Origin: an uncultured Desulfofustis sp.
Lineage (GTDB): Bacteria; Desulfobacterota; Desulfobulbia; Desulfobulbales; Desulfocapsaceae
Length of the DNA: 33,977 nucleotides
NCBI GenBank assembly: GCA_905479735.1
Contig: CAJQNS010000207.1
Location: 1-33,977 of the forward strand
Direction: 5' to 3'
Under the pieces are notes generated by a model that saw only the letters and a program-made list of their open reading frames with translations, ran no database searches and had not been told where the DNA came from. Both the position numbers and the translations under genes were made by a program. This document shows, one piece after another, positions 8,389 to 15,689 of this stretch; position 1 is the first letter of the stretch, and the number at the start of each line of letters is the position of its first letter.

Positions 8389-10044
8389 TTACAGGAAGAT
8401 GGTGGTAATCTCAGGCACCAGCAAAATCAGTGCGAGAATCATGAGCTGCATGCATATAAACGGCAGAAAACCACGAAAAATATCGGGCAGAGTGATGTGC
8501 GGCGGGGCCACCGATTTCAGATAGAAGGCAGCCGGACCAAACGGCGGCGACAAAAAACTCACCTGCATATTGACGCAGAACAAAATGCCGAACCAGACCC
8601 TTACCATCGTCTCAGAATCGAGACCACCGGTAAGGCCAAGCTCATTCATCGGCAGTTTCAGAACGATCGGCAGGAACACCGGCATAACCAGCAGCACGAT
8701 GCCCGTCCAGTCCATAAAAGCACCGAGGAAGAGGAAGATCACCATCATCACCAGCAGAACTCCCAGGGTCGGCAGCTCAGATCCGACGATCAGGTTGGCC
8801 ACATAGGCCGGGCCGCCGGCAATCGTGTAGGCGCCGGCCAGGGCCGTGGCACCAAGAGTTACCCAGATGATCGTGCCGGTCGACTTGAAGGTCCGCATCG
8901 ATGCTTCACGCAGCAACTTAAAAGAGAACTCCTTGCGGATCCAGATCAGAGTCAGGACCGCCAGCGATCCCATCGCCGCGGCTTCGGTGATGCCGGTTAT
9001 GCCGCCATAGATAGAACCAAGTACGACGAAGACAATAAGCAGCGGCGCCACCATTCCTTTAGTTTTCTGCCAGGCTTCCCTGGCGGTTTTAACACCGACA
9101 AGCAGAAAGATGAATATAATGGCCAGTGCCACGATCGCCAAACCTATCCACAGTACCGAATCGCCGATCAGTTTGGTGTTTTCATCGATCATCTTCGGAT
9201 TGATCGTTGCCCCGACCTTTATATAGATCCAGCGCAGTGTAACGATCGCTGCACCAACACCGGCCAGCATGATCATCATTGTCGGTCCGTAGACGAGCTT
9301 GTCCTTCGTCGTCAGATCATCGGCTGACGGTTCGGGCAGCGGCGCCAGTCCAGGGTTGAGGCGCGTGCGTACGAGAATATAAATGATGTAGAGACCGGCC
9401 AGCATGAAACCGGGCAGAAAGGCCGCTTTGAATAGGGCATGAATGGAAGTTTCAGTGATCAAACCGTAAAATATCAGCACGATGGACGGCGGGATCATCG
9501 TTCCCAACGAGCCGGAGGCGCAGATGGTGCCGATGGCGAGATTCTGGTTGTAACCAAGCCGCAACATCTGTGGCAAAGCGATGAGACCGAGCAGCACGAC
9601 TTCGCCGCCGATGATGCCGGACATGGCTGCCATAACGATGGCCATCAAGGCGGTGACGACCGCGATGCCGCCCCGGGTACGCGCCATCCACATGTTCAGG
9701 CAGGTGTACATGTCGCGGGCGATGCCGGAGCGCTCCAGCAGCGTTGCCATGAAAATGAACAGCGGCACCGAGATCAGCACGTAATTGACCATAATACCGT
9801 ATAGCCGCTGGGCCAGAATATTCATTGGCCCGGTACCAAAAGATTTCGAAAGTACCCCGCTTCCAGCCGTCCACTGGGCAAAATCGAAGCCGTAGATGAA
9901 CGGATCGGTGATCAGGGTAGGTTCGAATTTCATCACCATGACAACCACGGCAAGGAAGCCTGATGCAAATCCCAGCGGCATGCCGATGGCCAGCAAGGTC
10001 AGCATGCCGATCAGTAAAACGAGAGATATTGTTCCTATATCCAT
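8389..10044 (-). CDS. dctM: TRAP transporter large permease subunit (DctM)
   Basis: A 551-residue inner-membrane protein that forms the ion-coupled transport channel of a tripartite TRAP system. Typical DctM segments are visible: GMPLGFASGF near the N-terminus, MNILAQRLYGIMVNYVLISVPLFIFMATLLERSGIARDMY, GIIGGEVVLLGLIALPQMLRLGYNQNLAIGTICASGSLGTMIPPSIVLIFYG, FLGAFMDWTGIVLLVMPVFLPI and SFLSPPFGPAAFYLK. It is about 120 residues longer than the usual 430 because of an insert around residues 240-340 that contains extra helices, as in the so-called mannitol/chloroaromatic-type TRAP group. The start is 10 bases after the dctQ stop, with AAGGA overlapping that stop. It needs DctQ and DctP; the substrate is unknown, probably an organic or sugar acid. 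Confidence 0.9.
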   Translation of the reverse strand: MDIGTISLVLLIGMLTLLAIGMPLGFASGFLAVVVMVMKFEPTLITDPFIYGFDFAQWTAGSGVLSKSFGTGPMNILAQRLYGIMVNYVLISVPLFIFMATLLERSGIARDMYTCLNMWMARTRGGIAVVTALMAIVMAAMSGIIGGEVVLLGLIALPQMLRLGYNQNLAIGTICASGSLGTMIPPSIVLIFYGLITETSIHALFKAAFLPGFMLAGLYIIYILVRTRLNPGLAPLPEPSADDLTTKDKLVYGPTMMIMLAGVGAAIVTLRWIYIKVGATINPKMIDENTKLIGDSVLWIGLAIVALAIIFIFLLVGVKTAREAWQKTKGMVAPLLIVFVVLGSIYGGITGITEAAAMGSLAVLTLIWIRKEFSFKLLREASMRTFKSTGTIIWVTLGATALAGAYTIAGGPAYVANLIVGSELPTLGVLLVMMVIFLFLGAFMDWTGIVLLVMPVFLPIVLKLPMNELGLTGGLDSETMVRVWFGILFCVNMQVSFLSPPFGPAAFYLKSVAPPHITLPDIFRGFLPFICMQLMILALILLVPEITTIFL

Positions 10045-10054
10045 GATGCTGTCC

Positions 10055-10867
10055 TTAATCGTTATCTTTCGGGGGAGTACCGGTCAGAATTTCATCCGGA
10101 ATCTCCGGCTGTCGATCTACCTGCCCTTTGATAATTTGAACTTCTTCTTCGATTTCATCCATCTCGCTGATCGGTGTCGGTGTCTTGTTGAAATCACGGA
10201 TCAACCCGTAAATAACAAGAACAACGGCGCCCCCAAGAAAGATCCCAATACCGATTTGCCACCTAAGCGGAACAGCGTTTCCTTCCGGCGGAACAATAAA
10301 GAGTCTGTAGGCTGCCGTCGATGCCAACCCGACGATAACGACACTTACGACCACATCGAAAAGCTTGCGTACCCAGGCAGCTGCGGGCCAGTCGCGGACC
10401 AGGTTGGAGACAGCCTGCAGCCCCAGGAATAGCAGCATGGTCAGAATCAGCGGTTTGTTGGTCGCCGGTATTGGCGGATCAAAAGCGGTGCCGAATGTTT
10501 CCCAACGCCAGAACTTGGCTTTTGCCTCCCCGAAACCACCCCAGATCGTGGCAAAGGCGAAGATGCCGACACAGAGAGTAGACAGAAGATCGAATACCCG
10601 ACGCAGCCAGAGTGGCACCATATCGTAAATAATAAAGATGCGGATATGGCTGCGCTGCAGCATAGCGTAGAGGCCTGCCGACAGGTAGATGCCGCCGGCA
10701 ATCCATAGTGACATTTCATTGACCCATAATGTCGCAGCGGCAAAGAAATAGCGCATGACGACTTCATACAGGATAATCAGGACGATAAAGAATGGTGCCC
10801 ACATCATGATCCGACTAAAGGTGTGGGTCACCATATCAAGGGGGCCGGAGCCCTGGTGTTCTTTCAT
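10055..10867 (-). CDS. dctQ: TRAP transporter small permease subunit (DctQ)
   Basis: A 270-residue membrane protein in the DctQ position, between dctP and dctM. It has four or more hydrophobic segments, among them IMMWAPFFIVLIILYEVVMRYFF, LWVNEMSLWIAGGIYLSAGLYAML, VFDLLSTLCVGIFAFATIWGG and LILTMLLFLGLQAVSNLV; the E-V-V-M-R-Y-F-F and W-V-N-E segments are characteristic. It is longer than the common 160-190 residues: a further pair of helices (VVSVVIVGLASTAAYRLFIV and IGIFLGGAVVLVIYGLI) and an acidic, soluble tail (ISEMDEIEEEVQII) follow. Long DctQ forms tend to pair with long DctM forms, which fits here. AAAGGAA precedes the ATG by about 5 bases. Confidence 0.85.
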   Translation of the reverse strand: MKEHQGSGPLDMVTHTFSRIMMWAPFFIVLIILYEVVMRYFFAAATLWVNEMSLWIAGGIYLSAGLYAMLQRSHIRIFIIYDMVPLWLRRVFDLLSTLCVGIFAFATIWGGFGEAKAKFWRWETFGTAFDPPIPATNKPLILTMLLFLGLQAVSNLVRDWPAAAWVRKLFDVVVSVVIVGLASTAAYRLFIVPPEGNAVPLRWQIGIGIFLGGAVVLVIYGLIRDFNKTPTPISEMDEIEEEVQIIKGQVDRQPEIPDEILTGTPPKDND

Positions 10868-10930
10868 TTTTCCTTTCCTGCTTCCTTGTTCATTTTGACC
10901 AGGCTTCGTTCAGATCCATGCAGCCTGGTG

Positions 10931-10959
10931 AAACCTGCATCCCGGATCACTGCAGGTTT
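10931..10959. promoter_or_regulatory. Second intercistronic hairpin in the dctP-dctQ gap
   Basis: AAACCTGCA (10931-10939) and TGCAGGTTT (10951-10959) form a 9-bp inverted repeat with an 11-base loop. On the plus strand it is followed by more T, like an intrinsic terminator, but no plus-strand gene precedes it. On the transcribed minus strand it lies about 65 bases before the dctQ start and could tune DctQM expression. Apart from this and the hairpin at 11166-11192, I see nothing gene-like in the 331-base gap 10868-11198. Confidence 0.4.
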
Positions 10960-11165
10960 TTTCTTGCTCTGTCCTCCTTGCTCTAGCAACTCCCAATTTT
11001 TCAACATCGTTTCAGAATAGCAATCAGACAGTCAGTAACAGTGGCTATAATCTGGAATTTCGCCCAGAGGAAATCCTGGCGGGCGGTGGTGGCTGACAAT
11101 ACCCCCCCTGCTTATGCGGCTGGGGACAGGGTTTCCAAATCCACTAAATTCTACGATCAAATTTT

Positions 11166-11192
11166 CGGGGGTACCTGCAAGAGATACCCCCG
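11166..11192 (-). promoter_or_regulatory. Hairpin directly behind dctP
   Basis: CGGGGGTA (11166-11173) and TACCCCCG (11185-11192) make a perfect, GC-rich 8-bp stem with an 11-base loop, beginning 6 bases after the dctP stop in the direction of transcription. No U-tract follows, so a partial terminator or 3'-end stabiliser is more likely than a full stop. This arrangement, which favours binding-protein message over permease message, is common in binding-protein transporters. Confidence 0.5.
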
Positions 11193-11198
11193 TTTGAT

Positions 11199-12227
11199 CT
11201 ATTCTGCCAAACCGAGTTGTTTGAGATATGCCATATGGCTTTCTACCAGAGCCTTTGCTTCCGGAGTAGTGGCAAACTCAGGCCAGGAGGCCAGGGCGGC
11301 AGCGCGGAACTTCGCGCGTTCTTCTGGCGACCAGTCATGAAGCGTGACACCCTGCCCCTTCAATTTTGCAGCAGCTTCTAAGTTGCGGACATCGTTGGCC
11401 AGAGCGGTACGCAGTGCCAGCGATTCCATCGCCACTTTCATGATTCTCTGGTGCTTCTCAGGCATTGCATCCCAGACGGTCTTGTTGCAGGCCAGATGAT
11501 CTGACGGCATGGAGTGAAAGCCCGGATAGGTGGCGTGCTTGACGATGTCATAGAGGCCAAGGCCGGTATTGTTGGCCAGACTCGATGCGTCCGAACCATC
11601 AATGATACCGGATTCCAGCGCAGTAAAGATCTCGGTAAAATCCATTACGATGGGCTTGGCGCCGAGTTTTTCAAAGATTTTGGTCTCCAAACCTGGCGGT
11701 GAGCGGAATTTCCAGTCTTTCAGGTCTTCGACCGTGCGAATGGGCTTGGACGAGGACAGCGATTCCTGACCGTACACCCACCAGCCGATGAGTTCCATGT
11801 CGAACTTGTTGTACAGCTGCTGAGCTGTTTCCAGACCACCGCCGTAATAGAGCCATGAGAGCTGCTGATACGGGGTGTCATAACCGCCCATGATATCGCC
11901 GACGAACTGGAAGGCCGGGTTCTTGCCGGTCTGGTAAGCACCGCCGGTGAAATCGCAATCAAGGATACCGGTTGCAGCCGCATCAAAAGTTTCAACAGTT
12001 TTGACGACAGAGGACGAATAGAATAATTCCACTTCGATCTCTCCACCGGACATGGTCTGGATGTTATCGACATATTCCGCCGCCAGTTTACCGGAGAGCT
12101 GTTCCGGCGCGTAGTGTGACTGGATGCGAAGTGTCGTCTTATCTGCTGATACTGCCGCCGTAGCGAGGCACACTGTGGCCATCGCAACGCCGCCGACCAT
12201 CAGCGACTTTTTCAATGTGTTAAACAT
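11199..12227 (-). CDS. dctP: TRAP transporter substrate-binding protein (DctP)
   Basis: A 342-residue periplasmic protein that delivers the ligand to DctQM. The N-terminus (MFNTLKKSLMVGGVAMATVCLATAAVSADK) is a Sec signal peptide with cleavage expected after AVSA. The mature part starts TLRIQSHYAPEQ, the first strand of the DctP fold. The ligand-binding landmark is DLKDWKFRSPPG, whose arginine contacts the substrate carboxylate in characterised DctP proteins, followed by FTEIFTALESGIIDGSDAS. First gene of the dctPQM-dehydratase operon. AAAGGAGGGG lies just before the ATG and is the strongest ribosome site in the operon, as expected for the most abundant component. The conserved arginine supports an organic-acid ligand; which one is unknown. 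Confidence 0.92.
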   Translation of the reverse strand: MFNTLKKSLMVGGVAMATVCLATAAVSADKTTLRIQSHYAPEQLSGKLAAEYVDNIQTMSGGEIEVELFYSSSVVKTVETFDAAATGILDCDFTGGAYQTGKNPAFQFVGDIMGGYDTPYQQLSWLYYGGGLETAQQLYNKFDMELIGWWVYGQESLSSSKPIRTVEDLKDWKFRSPPGLETKIFEKLGAKPIVMDFTEIFTALESGIIDGSDASSLANNTGLGLYDIVKHATYPGFHSMPSDHLACNKTVWDAMPEKHQRIMKVAMESLALRTALANDVRNLEAAAKLKGQGVTLHDWSPEERAKFRAAALASWPEFATTPEAKALVESHMAYLKQLGLAE

Positions 12228-12280
12228 AAACCCCTCCTTTTATTGATTTTTATCCCAGAAAAAGGGATATTAGAAGATGC

Positions 12281-12295
12281 TGCCATATTGTGGCA
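12281..12295. promoter_or_regulatory. Candidate repressor operator in the dctP leader
   Basis: TGCCA-TATTG-TGGCA is an inverted repeat immediately downstream of the transcription start predicted from the promoter at 12306-12334, a classic repressor position. A second palindrome, AACAATTGTT (12333-12342), touches the -35 element, and a hairpin TATCCC/GGGATA lies at 12251-12269 just before the ribosome site. No regulator gene is adjacent. Confidence 0.35.
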
Positions 12296-12305
12296 ACCTC
12301 TGAAA

Positions 12306-12334
12306 AATAAACACAATTTTAGTCTTACGGTCAA
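12306..12334 (-). promoter_or_regulatory. Candidate sigma-70 promoter of the TRAP operon
   Basis: Read on the minus strand: -35 TTGACC (12334-12329), a 17-base spacer and -10 TTTATT (12311-12306). Five and four of six consensus positions match. The expected start is near 12299, giving a leader of about 70 bases before the dctP ATG. Confidence 0.45.
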
Positions 12335-12416
12335 CAATTGTTTGTCACGGTACCACTATATTGCAGCACGTCTTGACAGAAACCACAGCAGGTTGCCGAA
12401 TTCCTTCAGCCTTGAC

Positions 12417-13046
12417 TCAGGACCGGCAGCGCACCCCCGCAGATTCGAGTTCTCTGATAGTCGCCTCAACGGTCGCCGGGTCGACCGATCGGGTTCCCTG
12501 CAGCAGCACCGTGGTATCATATCCCAATGAAGCCGCGTCCAGGGCCGTGAACTTGACACAATAGTCAAAAGCCAGGCCGACAATATCTATCTCTTTGATT
12601 TCGTAGGACTGCAGCGCCCGGTGAAGCCCGGTATCGTGCCTGCGGGCGTTGTCGAAAAAGGCCGAATAACTGTCGACTTCGACCTGTTGACCCTTTTTGA
12701 TGATCAGGGTGCGCTGTCCCGTTTCCGTTATTTTAATCATTTGATGCAGCATATCGCGGTGAACCCTGGCCCCCTCTTCCCCCTGAACGCAGTGATCCGG
12801 CCAGAGCACCTGTTCAAGGCCGCTGAGCTCACCCATTTCAAAGGGCTTGCCGCCAGGGTGTGCCGAAGCGAACGACCCATGGTCCGGAGGATGCCAGTCC
12901 TGAGTTGCAACGATCAATTCGTAGTGGGCCTCCTGGTGAATCAGATCAATGACAAAGGGTATAATCTCGTCTCCCTCCGCAACCGCCAGGCTGCCGCCAG
13001 GCAGAAAATCGTACTGGATGTCGACGATAAGCAGGGCTTTTTTCAT
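12417..13046 (-). CDS. pncA: Nicotinamidase
   Basis: A 209-residue cysteine hydrolase of the isochorismatase fold that turns nicotinamide into nicotinate and ammonia in the NAD salvage pathway. The catalytic triad is visible: D9 in ALLIVDIQYDF, the lysine of KKGQQVEVDSYSAF (K118) and the nucleophile C163 in GLAFDYCVKFTALDA. The metal-binding region D-W-H-P-P-D-H-G-S-F is intact, as is WPDHCVQGEEGA. Its ATG overlaps the pncB stop by ATGA, so the two are translationally coupled, and PncB would use the product nicotinate directly. Length is normal for the family. Confidence 0.95.
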   Translation of the reverse strand: MKKALLIVDIQYDFLPGGSLAVAEGDEIIPFVIDLIHQEAHYELIVATQDWHPPDHGSFASAHPGGKPFEMGELSGLEQVLWPDHCVQGEEGARVHRDMLHQMIKITETGQRTLIIKKGQQVEVDSYSAFFDNARRHDTGLHRALQSYEIKEIDIVGLAFDYCVKFTALDAASLGYDTTVLLQGTRSVDPATVEATIRELESAGVRCRS

Positions 13047-14611
13047 GTGTTAGATGCCGAGGTGGAATTACTGTCGTTGTGCCCATTTGCATCCAGAGCA
13101 CTGAGCCGTTTCTTGATGATCTCAAATTCGTGGATCCGCATCTCTTCCCGGTGATCAAATAGATCCTGGGACAGTCCGGCCGGATAGCCGTGCGGGTTTT
13201 CAAAACGAAAAATAGCCCGATCAAAACCACCCAGTCCGCCAAGGGTTCTCTGGCGCATGGCCGCCACGGATTCTTTCTCTCCAACCCTGCGGCCGCTTTC
13301 GAACAACGGTTTGAGAAGACAATGGACGCTGATGTTTTTGGTGGGGATAATTTTTCTCCTCCAGGGGTCTTCGGGGCTGATGATGGTAATGACCTTTTCC
13401 TCGATTGACGGCGGTTTTTCTGTCAGGGTATCGAAAATAACGTCTCCGACGTTGATGTCGCCATGCTGCAGGCGCGCTATATCGAGACAGCCAGGCAGCG
13501 AGCTCTTAGCGGCCTGCTCGGAGAGTTTTATCCGTTCCACCGTCTCCCCGTTTCGATTCTCGATTGCCGCCAGCTTGTAGACCCCGCCCAGTGCCGGTTC
13601 ATCAAAGGCGGTGGCCAGCTTGGTGCCGACCCCCCAGGTATCGATCGGGGCACCCTGGCTCTTGAGGCTGGTGATCAACCGTTCGTCCAGATCGTTGGAG
13701 GCAACAATCCTGGTATCCGTGAAGCCCTGCTCGTCCAGCAGCTGTCGCGCCTGGCTGGACAGATAAGCCAGATCGCCGGAATCGAGCCGTATGCCCATCA
13801 AGTCGCTCCCCCCCTGCCTGAGCTTTCGTCCGGCTTCGATGGCGTTCCTGACCCCTTCCAGGGTATTGTAGGTGTCCACCAGCAGCACCGAATTATGGGG
13901 GAAGAGAGCGCTGTAGGCCTCGAAAGCCTCTGGTTCGTTGTCGAAGGCCATGACCCAGCTATGGGCATGGGTACCTCGTACCGGGATGCCGAAGCGGGCT
14001 CCAGCCAGGACATTTGAGGTGGCATTCACACCTCCGATAAATGCAGCTCGGCTGGCGGACAACCCGCCGTCAAACCCGTGGGCTCGCCGAAGCCCGAACT
14101 CGAGCACCTCGTCATTGCCCGCTGCCAGACGAACACGCGAAGCTTTGGTGGCCACCAGAGTCTGAAAGTTCACCAGGGTCAGCAGGGTCGTTTCGATGAT
14201 CTGGCCATCCAGCAGCGGCGCCCGAACCCGGACCATGGGTTCATGCGGGAAGATTATGGTACCTTCGGGAATGGCTTCGATCGAACCGCGGAACCTCCAA
14301 GCGCTGAGATAGTCAAGAAAATCTTGAGAAAAAAGTGGCGAGCCGTCTCTGCCCGTTAAGGACGAGAGATAATCTATATCATCGGGGTTGAACGAGTGCT
14401 GCTCCAGCCAGTCGGCGAAACTCTGCAGGCCCGCGGCAACCACGTACCTGCCGCCAAATGGCGGGGTCCGATAGAACATGTGGAAAATCGACTGACGCTC
14501 GCTGAGCCCGGTGCTGAAATAGCCCTGGGCCATGGTCAGTTGGTAGAGATCCGTTGCCAGGGCCCGGGAGGTCCCGGGATAGATCCTGGTATTTACATCG
14601 TCATCCGGCAT
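13043..14611 (-). CDS. pncB: Nicotinate phosphoribosyltransferase
   Basis: A 522-residue enzyme that joins nicotinate and PRPP, with ATP hydrolysis, to nicotinate mononucleotide, the committed step of Preiss-Handler NAD salvage. Family segments are ALATDLYQLTMAQGYF at the N-terminus, FHMFYRTPPFGGRYVVAAGLQ, EFGLRRAHGFDGGLSASRAAFIGG, GTHAHSWVMAFDNEPEAF with the active-site histidine region, SVLLVDTYNT, and GIRLDSGDLAYLS with the phosphate loop. Length fits the long bacterial/eukaryotic-type NAPRTase. It is the first gene of pncB-pncA and is preceded by adjoining palindromes at 14635-14661. The ribosome site before ATG 14611 is weak. Confidence 0.94.
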   Translation of the reverse strand: MPDDDVNTRIYPGTSRALATDLYQLTMAQGYFSTGLSERQSIFHMFYRTPPFGGRYVVAAGLQSFADWLEQHSFNPDDIDYLSSLTGRDGSPLFSQDFLDYLSAWRFRGSIEAIPEGTIIFPHEPMVRVRAPLLDGQIIETTLLTLVNFQTLVATKASRVRLAAGNDEVLEFGLRRAHGFDGGLSASRAAFIGGVNATSNVLAGARFGIPVRGTHAHSWVMAFDNEPEAFEAYSALFPHNSVLLVDTYNTLEGVRNAIEAGRKLRQGGSDLMGIRLDSGDLAYLSSQARQLLDEQGFTDTRIVASNDLDERLITSLKSQGAPIDTWGVGTKLATAFDEPALGGVYKLAAIENRNGETVERIKLSEQAAKSSLPGCLDIARLQHGDINVGDVIFDTLTEKPPSIEEKVITIISPEDPWRRKIIPTKNISVHCLLKPLFESGRRVGEKESVAAMRQRTLGGLGGFDRAIFRFENPHGYPAGLSQDLFDHREEMRIHEFEIIKKRLSALDANGHNDSNSTSASNT

Positions 14612-14634
14612 GGACTTATGTGTAGAATTGTGGT

Positions 14635-14661
14635 TCGGGTTTACCCGATTAGACCCTAATC
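14635..14661. promoter_or_regulatory. Two adjoining palindromes upstream of pncB (candidate operator)
   Basis: TCGGGT-TT-ACCCGA (14635-14648) and GATTAG-ACC-CTAATC (14647-14661) overlap by two bases and lie 24-50 bases before the pncB start. A TTGCAA that could act as a minus-strand -35 lies just upstream. The palindromes do not match the NrtR or NiaR operators I remember, so the regulator is unknown. Confidence 0.4.
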
Positions 14662-14702
14662 TCTTTTACCGGTCTTTGCAAAAAATGGTTCTAAACAGGC
14701 GG

Positions 14703-15671
14703 CTATCGGCCGTTTGCGGTGATGGCCAGCACCGTGTTCCAGAGCGAATCACTCTGCCATTGTTTCAACACGACCACATCGAGTTCCGCCAGAATTTTGA
14801 TGATCTTTTCCGCTTCTTTGTTTTGCAGACCCGAGAGGACCAGCCAGCGATGATGGCACAGATGATCAGCGCTCAGCAGATCCTTAAGCACAGGATAGCC
14901 GATGTTGGCGACCAGGAGATCCGAGGGCAGCTCAGCGAAGCTCTGGGCCCGACCGTTGACGGCCAGAACCTGCTGCTCCAGATTGTTAATTCGTATATTG
15001 GCTGCCGCTGTCGTTGCGGCCAGCATATTGTTGTCAACCGCAAGCACCTGCCGGCAGCCGAGGCTGGCTCCGGCTAGAGCCAACAGTCCTGTGCCGGTGC
15101 CCAGATCGAGCAGGCGCTCAACCTTTCCTCCGGCGCAGGCAATCTCGATTGCCGTCAGACAGGCAAGAGTGGTTGGATGGGTACCATTGCCAAAAACCAG
15201 CCCCGGATCAAATCTCAAAGAGATCTCATCATCTGCAGGAACCTTTTTTAACCAGGGAGGAGTGAGCAGAAAACGTCCGATTTTCACCGGACCTTCAAAA
15301 CCGCCCTGCCACTCCCGGTAAGTCATTTCAAATTGATCCTCCAGCCTGATATCCGGGTTTCCTCCTACCAGGTTTTCTATGATGCCATCCGCTGGTTGCC
15401 GGAAGAAAAGAAAGCAATAGCCATCATCTTCCCAATTGCCGATAAACCCCTTTATATTTATGTCGATAGCGGCTGGGTCGCCTTTGAGACAGTATATGCT
15501 CAAAACGGTATCGGGCAGAAGCGGTTGATGTCTGGCTGGCGTCAAGGGTCTACACACCACGGTAGAAATGGGTTGTCGGCAGTGGCCGGGCAGGTCTGTT
15601 TTCCTCGCTTTTTTTAACAGTTTATTGCACAATGGACAATTAAATCTTAGTCTTGCTATACAGAGCACCAC
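14703..15671 (-). CDS. prmA: PrmA-like (ribosomal protein L11) methyltransferase
   Basis: A class I SAM-dependent methyltransferase of up to 322 residues. The PrmA hallmark FGNGTHPTT (usually FGTGTHPTT) is followed by motif I LLDLGTGTGLLALAGASLG, the acidic strand VLAVDNNMLAATTAAANIRINN, and DLLVANIGYPVLKDLL where canonical PrmA has the N-I-L-A/NPP-like motif. Those differences make a PrmA-like paralog possible. The first 35 or so residues (CPLCNKLLKKARKTDLPGHC) are doubtful: the start at 15671 is GTG without a good ribosome site, and the extension covers a likely promoter of the divergent gene. A start near residue 38-60 is more plausible. It lies 91 bases upstream of pncB on the same strand. 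Confidence 0.78.
   Translation of the reverse strand: MVLCIARLRFNCPLCNKLLKKARKTDLPGHCRQPISTVVCRPLTPARHQPLLPDTVLSIYCLKGDPAAIDINIKGFIGNWEDDGYCFLFFRQPADGIIENLVGGNPDIRLEDQFEMTYREWQGGFEGPVKIGRFLLTPPWLKKVPADDEISLRFDPGLVFGNGTHPTTLACLTAIEIACAGGKVERLLDLGTGTGLLALAGASLGCRQVLAVDNNMLAATTAAANIRINNLEQQVLAVNGRAQSFAELPSDLLVANIGYPVLKDLLSADHLCHHRWLVLSGLQNKEAEKIIKILAELDVVVLKQWQSDSLWNTVLAITANGR
15633..15662 (+). promoter_or_regulatory. Candidate sigma-70 promoter of the methyltransferase-nfeD-stomatin-sensor operon
   Basis: TGGACA (15633-15638), an 18-base spacer and TATACA (15657-15662), about 27 bases before the ATG at 15690. It would drive the long plus-strand operon that starts there. Confidence 0.42.
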
Positions 15672-15689
15672 GGCCTCGCCGTCAAGATA

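Noticed and set aside
8344-9327. Open frame of 327 codons on the plus strand
   Set aside because: It is antisense to dctM. The peptide is rich in H, Q, R, D and repetitive, with no domain, while the minus strand encodes a complete DctM.
11041-11340. 99-codon plus-strand frame in the dctP-dctQ gap
   Set aside because: It runs into the antisense of dctP, lacks a ribosome site and has no recognisable peptide.
12266-12295. Sigma-54 promoter before dctP
   Set aside because: TGGCA is present on the minus strand but no GC follows at the required -12 spacing.
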